From: Roseovarius faecimaris
GTDB lineage: Bacteria; Pseudomonadota; Alphaproteobacteria; Rhodobacterales; Rhodobacteraceae
Direction of reading: 5' to 3'
DNA length: 64,000 bases
Assembly (NCBI RefSeq): GCF_009762325.1
Contig: NZ_CP034348.1
Location: 3,416,501 to 3,480,500, forward strand
Positions 46,541 to 54,361 of the stretch are shown piece by piece (the first letter of the stretch is position 1; each line of letters opens with the position of its first letter). The notes beneath the pieces are model-generated. The model worked only from the letters and a program-made list of their open reading frames with translations. It did not search any database and was not told where the DNA came from. The translations under genes and the position numbers were made by a program.

Positions 46541-47083
46541 ATGCGCATGACAGTGAGCGATGAAAGCCTGGCCAGAGCCGCCGCCGCCGGAGACCCGGAG
46601 GCGTTCTCGTCCCTGTTGCAGCGCCATTATGACGGTGTCTATCGCCTTGCCTTTCGCCTCACCGGGGTTCAGGCCGAGGCCGAAGACCTCACACAGGATA
46701 TCTGCGCCGCCCTGCCTGCCAAGCTTCAAGGCTTTCGAGGGGAGGCGAAGTTTACCACCTGGCTTTGGCGCGTCGTGGTCAACGCCACCCATGACCGCCG
46801 CCGGCGTGCCGCCACCCGGGCGCGCCATGCCGATGGATGGGGCGATTGGGAGGTGGGCCGCCGCGCGGCCGAGGCGGAAACGGCGCAGGCGCTCGATTGG
46901 TTAACCCAGGCGATGCGCGCCCTGCCCGAGGATTTGCGCGACACGCTGGCGCTGGTGCTGGATGACGCAACCCATGAACAAGCGGCCGATGTCTTGGGGA
47001 TATCGCCGGGCACCGTAAGCTGGCGCATCTCGGAGGCCAAGAAACACCTTCGCGCCCTGCGCGAGAAAGAGGATCAGATATGA
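46541..47083 (+). CDS. ECF-type RNA polymerase sigma factor
   Basis: A 180-residue sigma-70 family protein of the extracytoplasmic-function type. Region 2 is seen as ALLQRHYDGVYRLAFRLTG-like LLQRHYDGVYRLAFRLTG followed by EAEDLTQDI, and region 4 as HEQAADVLGISPGTVSWRI. The start is uncertain: ATG at 46541 or 46547 has no ribosome site, and a GTG at 46481 is possible. Its stop overlaps the start of the vWA gene by four bases (ATGA), so the two are coupled; the vWA protein's cytoplasmic N-terminus may act as its anti-sigma. Confidence 0.85.
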   Translation: MRMTVSDESLARAAAAGDPEAFSSLLQRHYDGVYRLAFRLTGVQAEAEDLTQDICAALPAKLQGFRGEAKFTTWLWRVVVNATHDRRRRAATRARHADGWGDWEVGRRAAEAETAQALDWLTQAMRALPEDLRDTLALVLDDATHEQAADVLGISPGTVSWRISEAKKHLRALREKEDQI

Positions 47084-49104
47084 GTGACGACCGCGACGAT
47101 CTCGATGATCTGAAAGCTGCCTTCACGGCGGCCACACCTGCGCCGGATGCGGCGAAAAAGGCGGCTAATCTGGCGCTGGCGGAAAAAAACTTTGCCGCGC
47201 TCCAAGAAACGCGCCAAGCCGCGCGTCCTACTTCTGATCGCCCGACACACGGGCTCTTCAGAGGAGTACGCACCATGATCGCCAAGCTATCCCCCCGCGC
47301 CGCCCTGACCACCACCACCGCCGTTCTGGCCGTGGGTCTCGTGATCAGCCTGCCGCAACTGACCGAGCGCAACCTGCCCGGCTTCTCCGGCCAGCCGGAG
47401 CTGACCGAGGCCCCCCTGGGCGGCAGCGGCACCCTGTCGCTGGAAGACAGCGGGACCGATCGGTCCTTGTCCGGCGGTCGTGTGGTGGACGCAGCCCCGG
47501 GCGAGGCCGATCTTGTGGAAGAGTTCGCAGCTCAGGAAGCCCCGGAACCGCCCGCGCCTGCCCCCATGGCCGAAGCCGAAACCCGGGGCCTGAGCCAGTC
47601 CAAACCCGCCACCGCCGCGCGCAAGCAAACGGGCAATGGCGCGGGTGGGCTGCTATCCCTGCAATCGGTGCCCGCGGATGACATCGTAACCCTGCCCGAA
47701 CCCAATACCGAGGCCTATCCAGAAGCCGAGAGCAACCCGCTCAAGCTCACCGCCGAAGAGCCTGTCTCGACCTTCTCCATCGACGTTGACACCGCCTCTT
47801 ATGCCATCCTGCGCAGCACCATCACCTCGGGCCGCCTGCCCAACCCCGAACAGGTGCGGATCGAGGAAATGATCAACTATTTCCCATACGATTACGCAGC
47901 CCCCGAAGCAGGCGAACACCCGTTCAAGCCCACGGTCAGCGTGGTCCCGACCCCGTGGAACAACGGCACGAAACTGGTGCATATCGCGATCCAGGGCCAG
48001 AAGCCCGCGATGGAGGACCGCCCGCCGCTGAATCTTGTGTTCCTGATCGACACCTCCGGGTCGATGAACCAGCCGAACAAGCTGCCGCTTCTGAAGCAGT
48101 CCCTCTCACTGATGCTCTCGCAACTCACCGAGCAGGATCAGGTGGCCATCGTCACCTATGCAGGCAGCGCGGGGCAGGTTCTGGCCCCCACCTCAGCCAC
48201 CGAGCGCAGCACCATTCTGAACGCGCTCCAGCGGCTCGATGCGGGTGGCTCCACCGCCGGTCAGGCAGGGTTGCAACAGGCCTATGCCGTGGCCGAAGGC
48301 ATGGCGGAAGAGGGCGAAGTGACCCGCGTGATCCTGGCCACCGACGGCGATTTCAACGTCGGCCTCAGCGATCCCGAGGCGCTCAAGGACTATATCGCCG
48401 AGAAACGCGAGAGCGGCTCTTATCTGTCGGTGCTGGGTTTTGGCAGGGGCAATCTCGATGATGCCACCATGCAGGCGCTGGCCCAGAACGGCAACGGACA
48501 GGCAGCTTATATCGACACGCTCTCCGAGGCGCAGAAGGTGCTGGTGGATCAGGCGGCGGGCGCGATGTTCCCGATCGCCGACGATGTGAAAATCCAGGTG
48601 GAGTTCAACCCTGCGCAGATCAGCGAATACCGCCTGATCGGTTATGAAACCCGGGCGTTGAAGCGCGAGGATTTCAACAACGACAAGGTGGATGCAGGCG
48701 ATATCGGCGCGGGGCATTCCGTGACCGCGATCTATGAGGTGACACCGGCAGGCTCGGACGCCGAGCTGGTCGACCCGCTGCGCTATGGCGAGGTGGCGGC
48801 AAGCGGCGAGACATCGGACGAGCTTGGCTTCCTCAAGCTGCGCTACAAGGCCCCGGGCGAGGAGGCCAGCACGCTGATCGAGGCCCCGATCCTGCCCGCC
48901 ACCGCCGAGGCCGAGGGCGAGGCCGGGTTTGCCATCGCCATCGCCTCCTTCGGTGAGCTTCTGAAACGGTCGGACTTCACCGGCGACTGGAGCTATGACG
49001 ACGCCATCGCGCTCGCCAATGCCACCAAGGGCGACGACGCGTACGGCTACCGCGCCGAAGCGATCCGCCTGATGCGTCTGGCCAGCAGCCTCAGCGAGCA
49101 GTAA
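47080..49104 (+). CDS. Membrane vWA/DUF3520 (YfbK-like) protein
   Basis: A 674-residue protein. A charged cytoplasmic N-terminus (1-65) precedes one transmembrane segment (about 73-92), a Pro/Ala/Glu-rich linker (about 100-225), a YfbK N-terminal domain (about 225-310), a vWA domain with an intact MIDAS DTSGS (Asp324, Ser326, Ser328) and a C-terminal DUF3520 domain. Most of it is therefore periplasmic. The coupling to an ECF sigma factor suggests the N-terminus binds the sigma factor and the vWA domain senses an envelope signal; this is inference. Confidence 0.85.
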   Translation: MSDDRDDLDDLKAAFTAATPAPDAAKKAANLALAEKNFAALQETRQAARPTSDRPTHGLFRGVRTMIAKLSPRAALTTTTAVLAVGLVISLPQLTERNLPGFSGQPELTEAPLGGSGTLSLEDSGTDRSLSGGRVVDAAPGEADLVEEFAAQEAPEPPAPAPMAEAETRGLSQSKPATAARKQTGNGAGGLLSLQSVPADDIVTLPEPNTEAYPEAESNPLKLTAEEPVSTFSIDVDTASYAILRSTITSGRLPNPEQVRIEEMINYFPYDYAAPEAGEHPFKPTVSVVPTPWNNGTKLVHIAIQGQKPAMEDRPPLNLVFLIDTSGSMNQPNKLPLLKQSLSLMLSQLTEQDQVAIVTYAGSAGQVLAPTSATERSTILNALQRLDAGGSTAGQAGLQQAYAVAEGMAEEGEVTRVILATDGDFNVGLSDPEALKDYIAEKRESGSYLSVLGFGRGNLDDATMQALAQNGNGQAAYIDTLSEAQKVLVDQAAGAMFPIADDVKIQVEFNPAQISEYRLIGYETRALKREDFNNDKVDAGDIGAGHSVTAIYEVTPAGSDAELVDPLRYGEVAASGETSDELGFLKLRYKAPGEEASTLIEAPILPATAEAEGEAGFAIAIASFGELLKRSDFTGDWSYDDAIALANATKGDDAYGYRAEAIRLMRLASSLSEQ

Positions 49105-49122
49105 ATCCCAGGCTCTCCGGAC

Positions 49123-49157
49123 GCAAAAAGGCCCGGGCGTGTCACACGCCCGGGCCT
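49123..49157 (-). terminator. Strong terminator after hsp20
   Basis: A perfect 13-bp stem, AGGCCCGGGCGTG (49129-49141) and CACGCCCGGGCCT (49145-49157), has a TCA loop. On the minus strand it runs into TTTTTGCG, ending hsp20. It may also stop the convergent vWA transcript. Confidence 0.85.
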
Positions 49158-49178
49158 GATCCTTGGATGAAGGACGCG

Positions 49179-49652
49179 TTAGTTGACGGCTTTTGCGTCC
49201 ACGACGTCCTTCTCGACGCTGTCACCCGATGCAATCGCGATCCGGCGCGGCTTCAGCGCTTCGGGTACTTCGCGCACCAGGTCGATATGCAGCATCCCGT
49301 CGGAATGCGACGCGCCTTCGACACGCACGTGATCGGCAAGCTGGAACTTGCGCTCGAACGCACGTGTGGCAATGCCGCGATGCAGGAAGGTGCGGGTGCC
49401 CTCTTCCTCGGTTTCGGACTTGCGGGCGGACACGATCAGCTGGCCTTCGCGCACTTCCACGCTCAGGTCCTGTTCGGCAAAGCCTGCAACCGCAACCGAG
49501 ATACGATAGGCATCGTCGGCGGTTTTTTCGATATTGTAGGGCGGATAAGTCGGCTGGGCGACATCGTTGGACAGAACGCGGTCCATCATGTCTGCGATTT
49601 GGTCAAAGCCGACGGTGGCACGGTAAAGCGGTGCCAGATCAAAGTTACGCAT
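49179..49652 (-). CDS. Hsp20-family small heat shock protein
   Basis: A 157-residue alpha-crystallin-domain chaperone of the IbpA type. The N-terminus FDLAPLYRATVGFDQIADMMDR, the YPPYNIEK strand and the FLHRGIATRAFERKFQLAD core are typical (family pattern). It holds unfolding proteins in the cytoplasm. GGAGGA precedes the ATG. A 5' leader of about 90 bases follows an RpoH-like promoter, so heat induction is likely. A strong terminator follows. Confidence 0.93.
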   Translation of the reverse strand: MRNFDLAPLYRATVGFDQIADMMDRVLSNDVAQPTYPPYNIEKTADDAYRISVAVAGFAEQDLSVEVREGQLIVSARKSETEEEGTRTFLHRGIATRAFERKFQLADHVRVEGASHSDGMLHIDLVREVPEALKPRRIAIASGDSVEKDVVDAKAVN

Positions 49653-49750
49653 GGGTCATCCTCCATTGAGCGATAACGATATGTTTGCGGCCTTCCCACC
49701 TCGGGACAGGCCAGATGCGCCCGACCCGCCAGGCGGCGTCGGACAGAACA

Positions 49751-49780
49751 GATGTGGGAAGGGATTTTCACGCTTTCAAG
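49751..49780 (-). promoter_or_regulatory. RpoH-like promoter upstream of hsp20
   Basis: On the minus strand CTTGAA (49780-49775) is followed after 17 bases by CCACATC (49757-49751), resembling the alphaproteobacterial sigma-32 pattern. It lies about 100 bases before hsp20 and leaves a leader with no gene in it. Confidence 0.5.
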
Positions 49781-49806
49781 GGGGGCACGCGCGGAAGGCC
49801 ACCGTT

Positions 49807-50616
49807 TCACGGCTTGGCGAATTTCGCGCCGGAAACGCCGCGCGTCTCACCCACCTTGACCCGCCGGTTGACAAGCCCGCCATAGGGCACACCCGGCATG
49901 GCGCGCAAAACGGACTTCAGCTCGCTCACCACGCTGGGCAGCTCCATGCCATAGGCGACACCATACCCGCCGCCGCTGATCAGCGACAGAATGCGCGCGC
50001 GGCCGTTTTCGCGCACAAAAACCGGTGCGCCGGACGAACCGAAGGTCACATTACAATCAAAGGCGATCAGCCCCTTCTGTCGGCCCAGCACCGCACATTC
50101 CCTTTGCCAGGACAGCGCCGCATCCCGGCCCATACCATAGGACAGGACACTCACCTGCTGCCCATGATCGACCCGCTGATGCAGAATGAACGGATCCGCC
50201 GATGTGGTTGAGATCGGCGCGCTCAACTCCAGCAGGGCGGCGTCATATCGGATGGTGTCAACGCCAAACGGACTCCTCGGGTCATAGCCCGGATGGGCCG
50301 CCACCCTTGAGACACTCTGTTCGGCAATGGCAAGCCCATCCGCGAGCCCCGCGCGAAACCGGATCGTATCGGCCCCGCGCAACCGTCCTGCCTGATCATA
50401 GACACAATGCGCGGCGGTCAGCACCAGATCCGATGCAATCAGGGCACCGGTGCAATAACCTCCCTGCCCCAGCTCGACACGGCCCACCGCCTCCCACCCC
50501 AAGAGGTCATCGCGGTCCGACAACCGCACAAGGCCCGACCCCGCAGTCACCGGCGCGGCAAGCAGGATCATGAAACCGATAATCAGAAGTCCGAAGCTGG
50601 TCCGGGGCCGTGCCAT
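49807..50616 (-). CDS. Secreted trypsin-like serine protease (copy 1)
   Basis: A 269-residue S1-family protease with a signal peptide (cut near VTA-GS). The catalytic motifs are VLTAAHCVYD (His), DAALLEL (Asp) and FGSSGAPVF (Ser, GSSGAP rather than GDSGGP). It ends with SGAKFAKP. The ATG shares one base with the stop of the second protease. It is about equally long as, and similar along its length to, copy 2, so the two arose by tandem duplication. Probable periplasmic or secreted protease; the specificity is unknown. Confidence 0.87.
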   Translation of the reverse strand: MARPRTSFGLLIIGFMILLAAPVTAGSGLVRLSDRDDLLGWEAVGRVELGQGGYCTGALIASDLVLTAAHCVYDQAGRLRGADTIRFRAGLADGLAIAEQSVSRVAAHPGYDPRSPFGVDTIRYDAALLELSAPISTTSADPFILHQRVDHGQQVSVLSYGMGRDAALSWQRECAVLGRQKGLIAFDCNVTFGSSGAPVFVRENGRARILSLISGGGYGVAYGMELPSVVSELKSVLRAMPGVPYGGLVNRRVKVGETRGVSGAKFAKP

Positions 50617-51419
50617 CACGGTTTGGCGAATTTCGCACCGGTCGAACGCCGCTCACCGCTGGTGCTCAGGGTCGGGGCCGGGGCCTGGAACATCCCCTTG
50701 CCCGCGGCCAGTTCACCGCGCAGAAACTCCAGCGGCGCTTCGAGCTGCGTACCAAGCGACACCTTCTCGCCATCCACTTCCGCCATGGCCGAGACCACCG
50801 ACACCACCCGCGGCTCCCCGCTTTCGAACGAGAAGACCGGCGCGCCGGAAGAGCCGAAATTCACATCGCAGGACATGATCAACACGCCCTGCTGCCGCGC
50901 CTTCACATCACAGACTTCCTGCAATGACGGGGCCTCCGAGCGGTCCCGCGCATAGCTCACCACGCCAATCCGCTGCCCTTTGCGCGGACGGCGATCCGTG
51001 GCGAAGGGCAGCACCGTACCGTTGTTGATCGGATGGTGCAGCTCCAGCAGGGCCACGTCATTGCGAACCCGATCCGCAGCCATTTCGCCATCAAAGTAGA
51101 AATCCGGATGCGTCACCGCACGCTTGACCCAGCGATAGGCCGAAGCGCGGCCATTGCGCCAGCCGGCGAGAAACTCGATCTTGCTATGGTCGATCCGCTC
51201 GCCAGTGGTGTTGTCATAGAGGCAATGCGCCGCCGTCAGCACCAGATCCGGCGCGATCAGCGCCCCGGTGCAAAATCCGCGCCCGTCAAGATCGAGCCGC
51301 CCGACAGCCTCCCAGCCCCGGCTCTCGTCACCGGTTTGCAGGGCGGTCAGCCCGGTATCACCCGCCTGAACAAGACTGCCCGAAAGCAACAGAGCGCAAG
51401 ACAGCAGAAAACGCTTCAT
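50616..51419 (-). CDS. Secreted trypsin-like serine protease (copy 2)
   Basis: A 267-residue S1-family protease with a signal peptide (MKRFLLSCALLLSGSLVQAG). It has VLTAAHCLYD, DVALLEL and FGSSGAPVF in the same order as copy 1 and the same C-terminal GAKFAKP. The ATG at 51419 is chosen over an upstream TTG. It is the first gene of the tandem pair, coupled by stop/start overlap. Divergence between copies is largest in the middle loops, so substrates may differ. Confidence 0.87.
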   Translation of the reverse strand: MKRFLLSCALLLSGSLVQAGDTGLTALQTGDESRGWEAVGRLDLDGRGFCTGALIAPDLVLTAAHCLYDNTTGERIDHSKIEFLAGWRNGRASAYRWVKRAVTHPDFYFDGEMAADRVRNDVALLELHHPINNGTVLPFATDRRPRKGQRIGVVSYARDRSEAPSLQEVCDVKARQQGVLIMSCDVNFGSSGAPVFSFESGEPRVVSVVSAMAEVDGEKVSLGTQLEAPLEFLRGELAAGKGMFQAPAPTLSTSGERRSTGAKFAKP

Positions 51420-51503
51420 ATCCGTCAAATCACCTCGAAAACCTCGGCGTTTCCGATAGCAGGGCTTTAAGGCAAAATTGGGGCAGCCCGCGCGTGGCGT
51501 CGG

Positions 51504-52793
51504 TCAATCGCCCTGCAGCGCCGGAGGCTTCGGGCCGCCGGTGGCCCAGTCGAGCAGTTCGACCGTGTGCACGATGGGCACCTGCGTTCCGCTGCCGATC
51601 TGCATCATGCAGCCGATATTGCCCGCCGCGATGATATCAGGGCTCTTGGCCTCCAGCGTACGCACCTTACGCGCCTTGAGCTGCTTGGAAATCTCGGGCT
51701 GCATCAGGTTATACGTCCCTGCCGACCCACAGCACAGATGGCTGTCTGCGGGTTCCACCACCTCGAACCCGGCACGTTTCAGCAGATCCTTGGGCGCGGT
51801 CTTGACCTGCTGACCATGCTGTAGCGAACAGGCCGCATGATAGGCCACCCGCACCCCTTTCGGCGCCCCTTCGGGCAACCCGATCTTCACCAGCAACTCA
51901 CTGATATCCATCGCTATACCTGAAACCCGCGCGGCCTCTTCGGCCAGTGGCTCGTTGCGGAACATATGACCGTAATCCTTCACCGTCGTGCCGCAGCCCG
52001 AGGTGTTGATCACCACCGCATCCAGCCCGTCACCGTCCATTTCATCGCTCCAGGCACGGATATTCCTGGCGGCGGTGGCATGGCTCTCGCCGGTCTTGCC
52101 CATGTGATGCGTCAGCGCCCCGCAACAGCCCGCGCCCTTGGCGACGACCACCTCACAGCCAAGCCGCGTCAGCAGCCGGATCGTGGCATCGTTGATATCG
52201 GTATTGAGCGCCTTCTGCGCACAGCCCGTCATCAGCGCCACGCGCATCCGGCGCTCTGTTTTCGGGGCAAAGCTCTGAGGGTCGTCATTGCGGCTCACGG
52301 GCGGGATGCTCTTCGGGGCCATCTCCAGCATGGCGCGCAGCCGTGCATCGGGCATCAACCGGGCAAACGGCCGCCCGATCTTCGCCCCCAGAAGGGCCAG
52401 CCGGAAGCGCGTCGGATAGGGCAGGATCTTGGACAGGATCCAGCGCAGCGCCCGGTCATCCCAGCGCCGTTTATAGCGCTGCTCGATATATTCACGCGCA
52501 TGGTCGACAAGATGCATGTAATGCACGCCCGAGGGGCAGGTCGTCATGCAGGCCAGACAACTCAGGCAACGGTCGATATGCTTGACCGTACGCGCGTCGG
52601 GCTCACGGTCATTTTCCAGCATATCCTTGATCAGATAGATGCGCCCGCGTGGACTATCGAGCTCATCCCCCAACACCTGATAGGTCGGGCAGGTAGCGGT
52701 GCAGAACCCGCAATGCACGCAGGCACGCAAGATCTCATTCGCGCGCTGGGTGCCCGGGTCACGGAGCTGCGCTTCGGTAAATTCCGTTTTCAT
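51504..52793 (-). CDS. glcF: Glycolate oxidase iron-sulfur subunit GlcF
   Basis: A 429-residue subunit with two N-terminal 4Fe-4S motifs, CVHCGFCTATCPTY and CLSCLACMTTCPSG, and two C-terminal CCG-type heterodisulfide-reductase-like motifs (GCCGALTHH, LCCGSAG). It passes electrons from GlcDE towards the quinone pool during glycolate oxidation to glyoxylate. Its ATG directly abuts the stop of a small membrane gene. It is the last gene of the glc unit. Confidence 0.95.
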   Translation of the reverse strand: MKTEFTEAQLRDPGTQRANEILRACVHCGFCTATCPTYQVLGDELDSPRGRIYLIKDMLENDREPDARTVKHIDRCLSCLACMTTCPSGVHYMHLVDHAREYIEQRYKRRWDDRALRWILSKILPYPTRFRLALLGAKIGRPFARLMPDARLRAMLEMAPKSIPPVSRNDDPQSFAPKTERRMRVALMTGCAQKALNTDINDATIRLLTRLGCEVVVAKGAGCCGALTHHMGKTGESHATAARNIRAWSDEMDGDGLDAVVINTSGCGTTVKDYGHMFRNEPLAEEAARVSGIAMDISELLVKIGLPEGAPKGVRVAYHAACSLQHGQQVKTAPKDLLKRAGFEVVEPADSHLCCGSAGTYNLMQPEISKQLKARKVRTLEAKSPDIIAAGNIGCMMQIGSGTQVPIVHTVELLDWATGGPKPPALQGD

Positions 52794-53156
52794 TCAGCGT
52801 GTCATCCCTTGTGCAATCATAAGCCCGAACCAGGGCAGTGTCGTGGCCGCCGTGCCGGTGGCAAAAGCCCAGCGATGTGCAGACCCATTAGGAAGGCGTG
52901 GCCTGACCGCCTGCACACACAGCGCCAGAACGACAATCCAGGCCAGCCACAACAGAACCAGCAGCAACAGGTCGAAATAGCTCCAGGCCAGCAAGGTCGT
53001 CCCAGCGAGGTGGGGCAACAGCAATGCCAGCACCACAAGCACCAAGGCGAGCGCTGCCAGCCGGGCAAAACCGGCCCGGTCTGTCCGCCGCCTCGCCAGC
53101 AACCAGAAGGTGGCAGGCCCGGCAGCGAAACTGGCAAGGTAGGCCAGAACCAGCAT
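52794..53156 (-). CDS. Small membrane protein inside the glc operon
   Basis: A 120-residue protein with about four transmembrane segments and no recognised family. Its ATG overlaps the glcE stop (TGATG), and its stop abuts the glcF start, so it is surely translated with them. It could anchor or assist the glycolate oxidase at the membrane; this is inferred from position only. Confidence 0.82.
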   Translation of the reverse strand: MLVLAYLASFAAGPATFWLLARRRTDRAGFARLAALALVLVVLALLLPHLAGTTLLAWSYFDLLLLVLLWLAWIVVLALCVQAVRPRLPNGSAHRWAFATGTAATTLPWFGLMIAQGMTR

Positions 53157-54304
53157 CAGGCTGCCTGCCCCATCCGCCCCGGATTGAACAATCCGCGCGG
53201 ATCGAACCGGGCGCGCAACCCGGTCTGAAGCGTCTGAAGCGGCTCGGCAAGCGGTTGGAACGGGTGCGGATCGTCCCCCCTGATCAGGGTCGCATGTCCA
53301 CCGCTATGCTCCGCCAGTGCGGCTCTGATCCTGCGGCCATCCACGCCACACCCTGCCGGGCAGAACAGCCAGATCAGCCCCCCACCCCAGTCATACAGCG
53401 CCTCCGCCCCTGTCAGAGCCGCCACGATGGCGGGGGCCTCTGTCGGTTTCACGGACAAACGCCAGACCGTGCCGTCACGCCCATGAAACGGGGCGACATC
53501 GCGCACCCAGGTCCAGCCGGCCTTTGTGTTTTCAGGATCGGTTTCCAGCGCGCAGGAGCCGAACTCCGACAACTCGGCTGTCAGCCGGTCGGCGCGATAG
53601 GCCACCGACGCCTCTGAACCTTCGAGACGGATCATCGTCACCGGTGCGCCGTCGAGGCCCTTTTGCGTATGCGCCGCCCCGGTCACTTCGAACGGCGACC
53701 GCAGCGCCCGGCTCAGCGCCGATACCGCGCGCTCATCGGACAATCCTTCAAACAGCAGCACACCCGTCGCAGCGGGGATGGGCAACACCTTCAGCGCCAC
53801 TTCGGTCAGCACCCCTAGCGTACCATAGCTGCCCGCCATCAGCTTCACGAGGTCATAGCCGGTGACGTTCTTCATCACCCGCCCGCCATTGCGGATGACC
53901 TGACCGCGCCCGTCGACAAACCGCACACCCAAGAGGCTGTCGCGGCACGCCCCCACCTGAATGCGGCGCGGACCCGAAACATTCGCCGCCACCATGCCGC
54001 CCAGTGTCGGCGCGCCACTTGTGCCCAACAGTGCCCGGTGATCCATCGGCTCGAAGGCCAGCCTTTGACCTTCTGCCGCCAGCGCCGCCTCCGCCTCGGC
54101 CAGGGGCGTGCCCGCCTGTGCGACCAGCGTCAGCGCCCCGGGCTCGTAAAGCGTGATCCCGCTCAGCCCCCGCGTGCTCAGAACCGGCGCATCCGTCACA
54201 TGCCCGATGGGCCGCGTTCCGCCGCCTTCGATCCGCATCGGCGCGCTCGCCCCGGCCACAATATTGGCCAGCTCTTCTTCGTTACGCGGTTCCATAGCTT
54301 TCAT
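53156..54304 (-). CDS. glcE: Glycolate oxidase FAD-binding subunit GlcE
   Basis: A 382-residue FAD-binding PCMH-type subunit. It has the expected TLGGMVAANVSGPRRI and NGGRVMKNVTGYDLVKLMAGSYGTLGV regions (family patterns). With GlcD and GlcF it oxidises glycolate. The start is chosen as the ATG at 54304; TTG at 54322 and ATG at 54295 are alternatives. A 57-base gap from glcD contains a short motif that is repeated at 41757. Confidence 0.93.
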   Translation of the reverse strand: MKAMEPRNEEELANIVAGASAPMRIEGGGTRPIGHVTDAPVLSTRGLSGITLYEPGALTLVAQAGTPLAEAEAALAAEGQRLAFEPMDHRALLGTSGAPTLGGMVAANVSGPRRIQVGACRDSLLGVRFVDGRGQVIRNGGRVMKNVTGYDLVKLMAGSYGTLGVLTEVALKVLPIPAATGVLLFEGLSDERAVSALSRALRSPFEVTGAAHTQKGLDGAPVTMIRLEGSEASVAYRADRLTAELSEFGSCALETDPENTKAGWTWVRDVAPFHGRDGTVWRLSVKPTEAPAIVAALTGAEALYDWGGGLIWLFCPAGCGVDGRRIRAALAEHSGGHATLIRGDDPHPFQPLAEPLQTLQTGLRARFDPRGLFNPGRMGQAA

Positions 54305-54323
54305 TGTTCCCAAAATACTCAAA
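54299..54323. repeat. Short repeated motif, copy B
   Basis: TTTCATTGTTC followed by CCA and AAATACTCAAA, 22 of 25 bases identical to copy A. On the minus strand its ATG is the chosen glcE start codon and GGGAACA in front of it may serve as a weak ribosome site. Confidence 0.6.
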
Positions 54324-54361
54324 TCCCAGCTTTGTCATTGGCCGAACGGCAGCCTGTCAGA

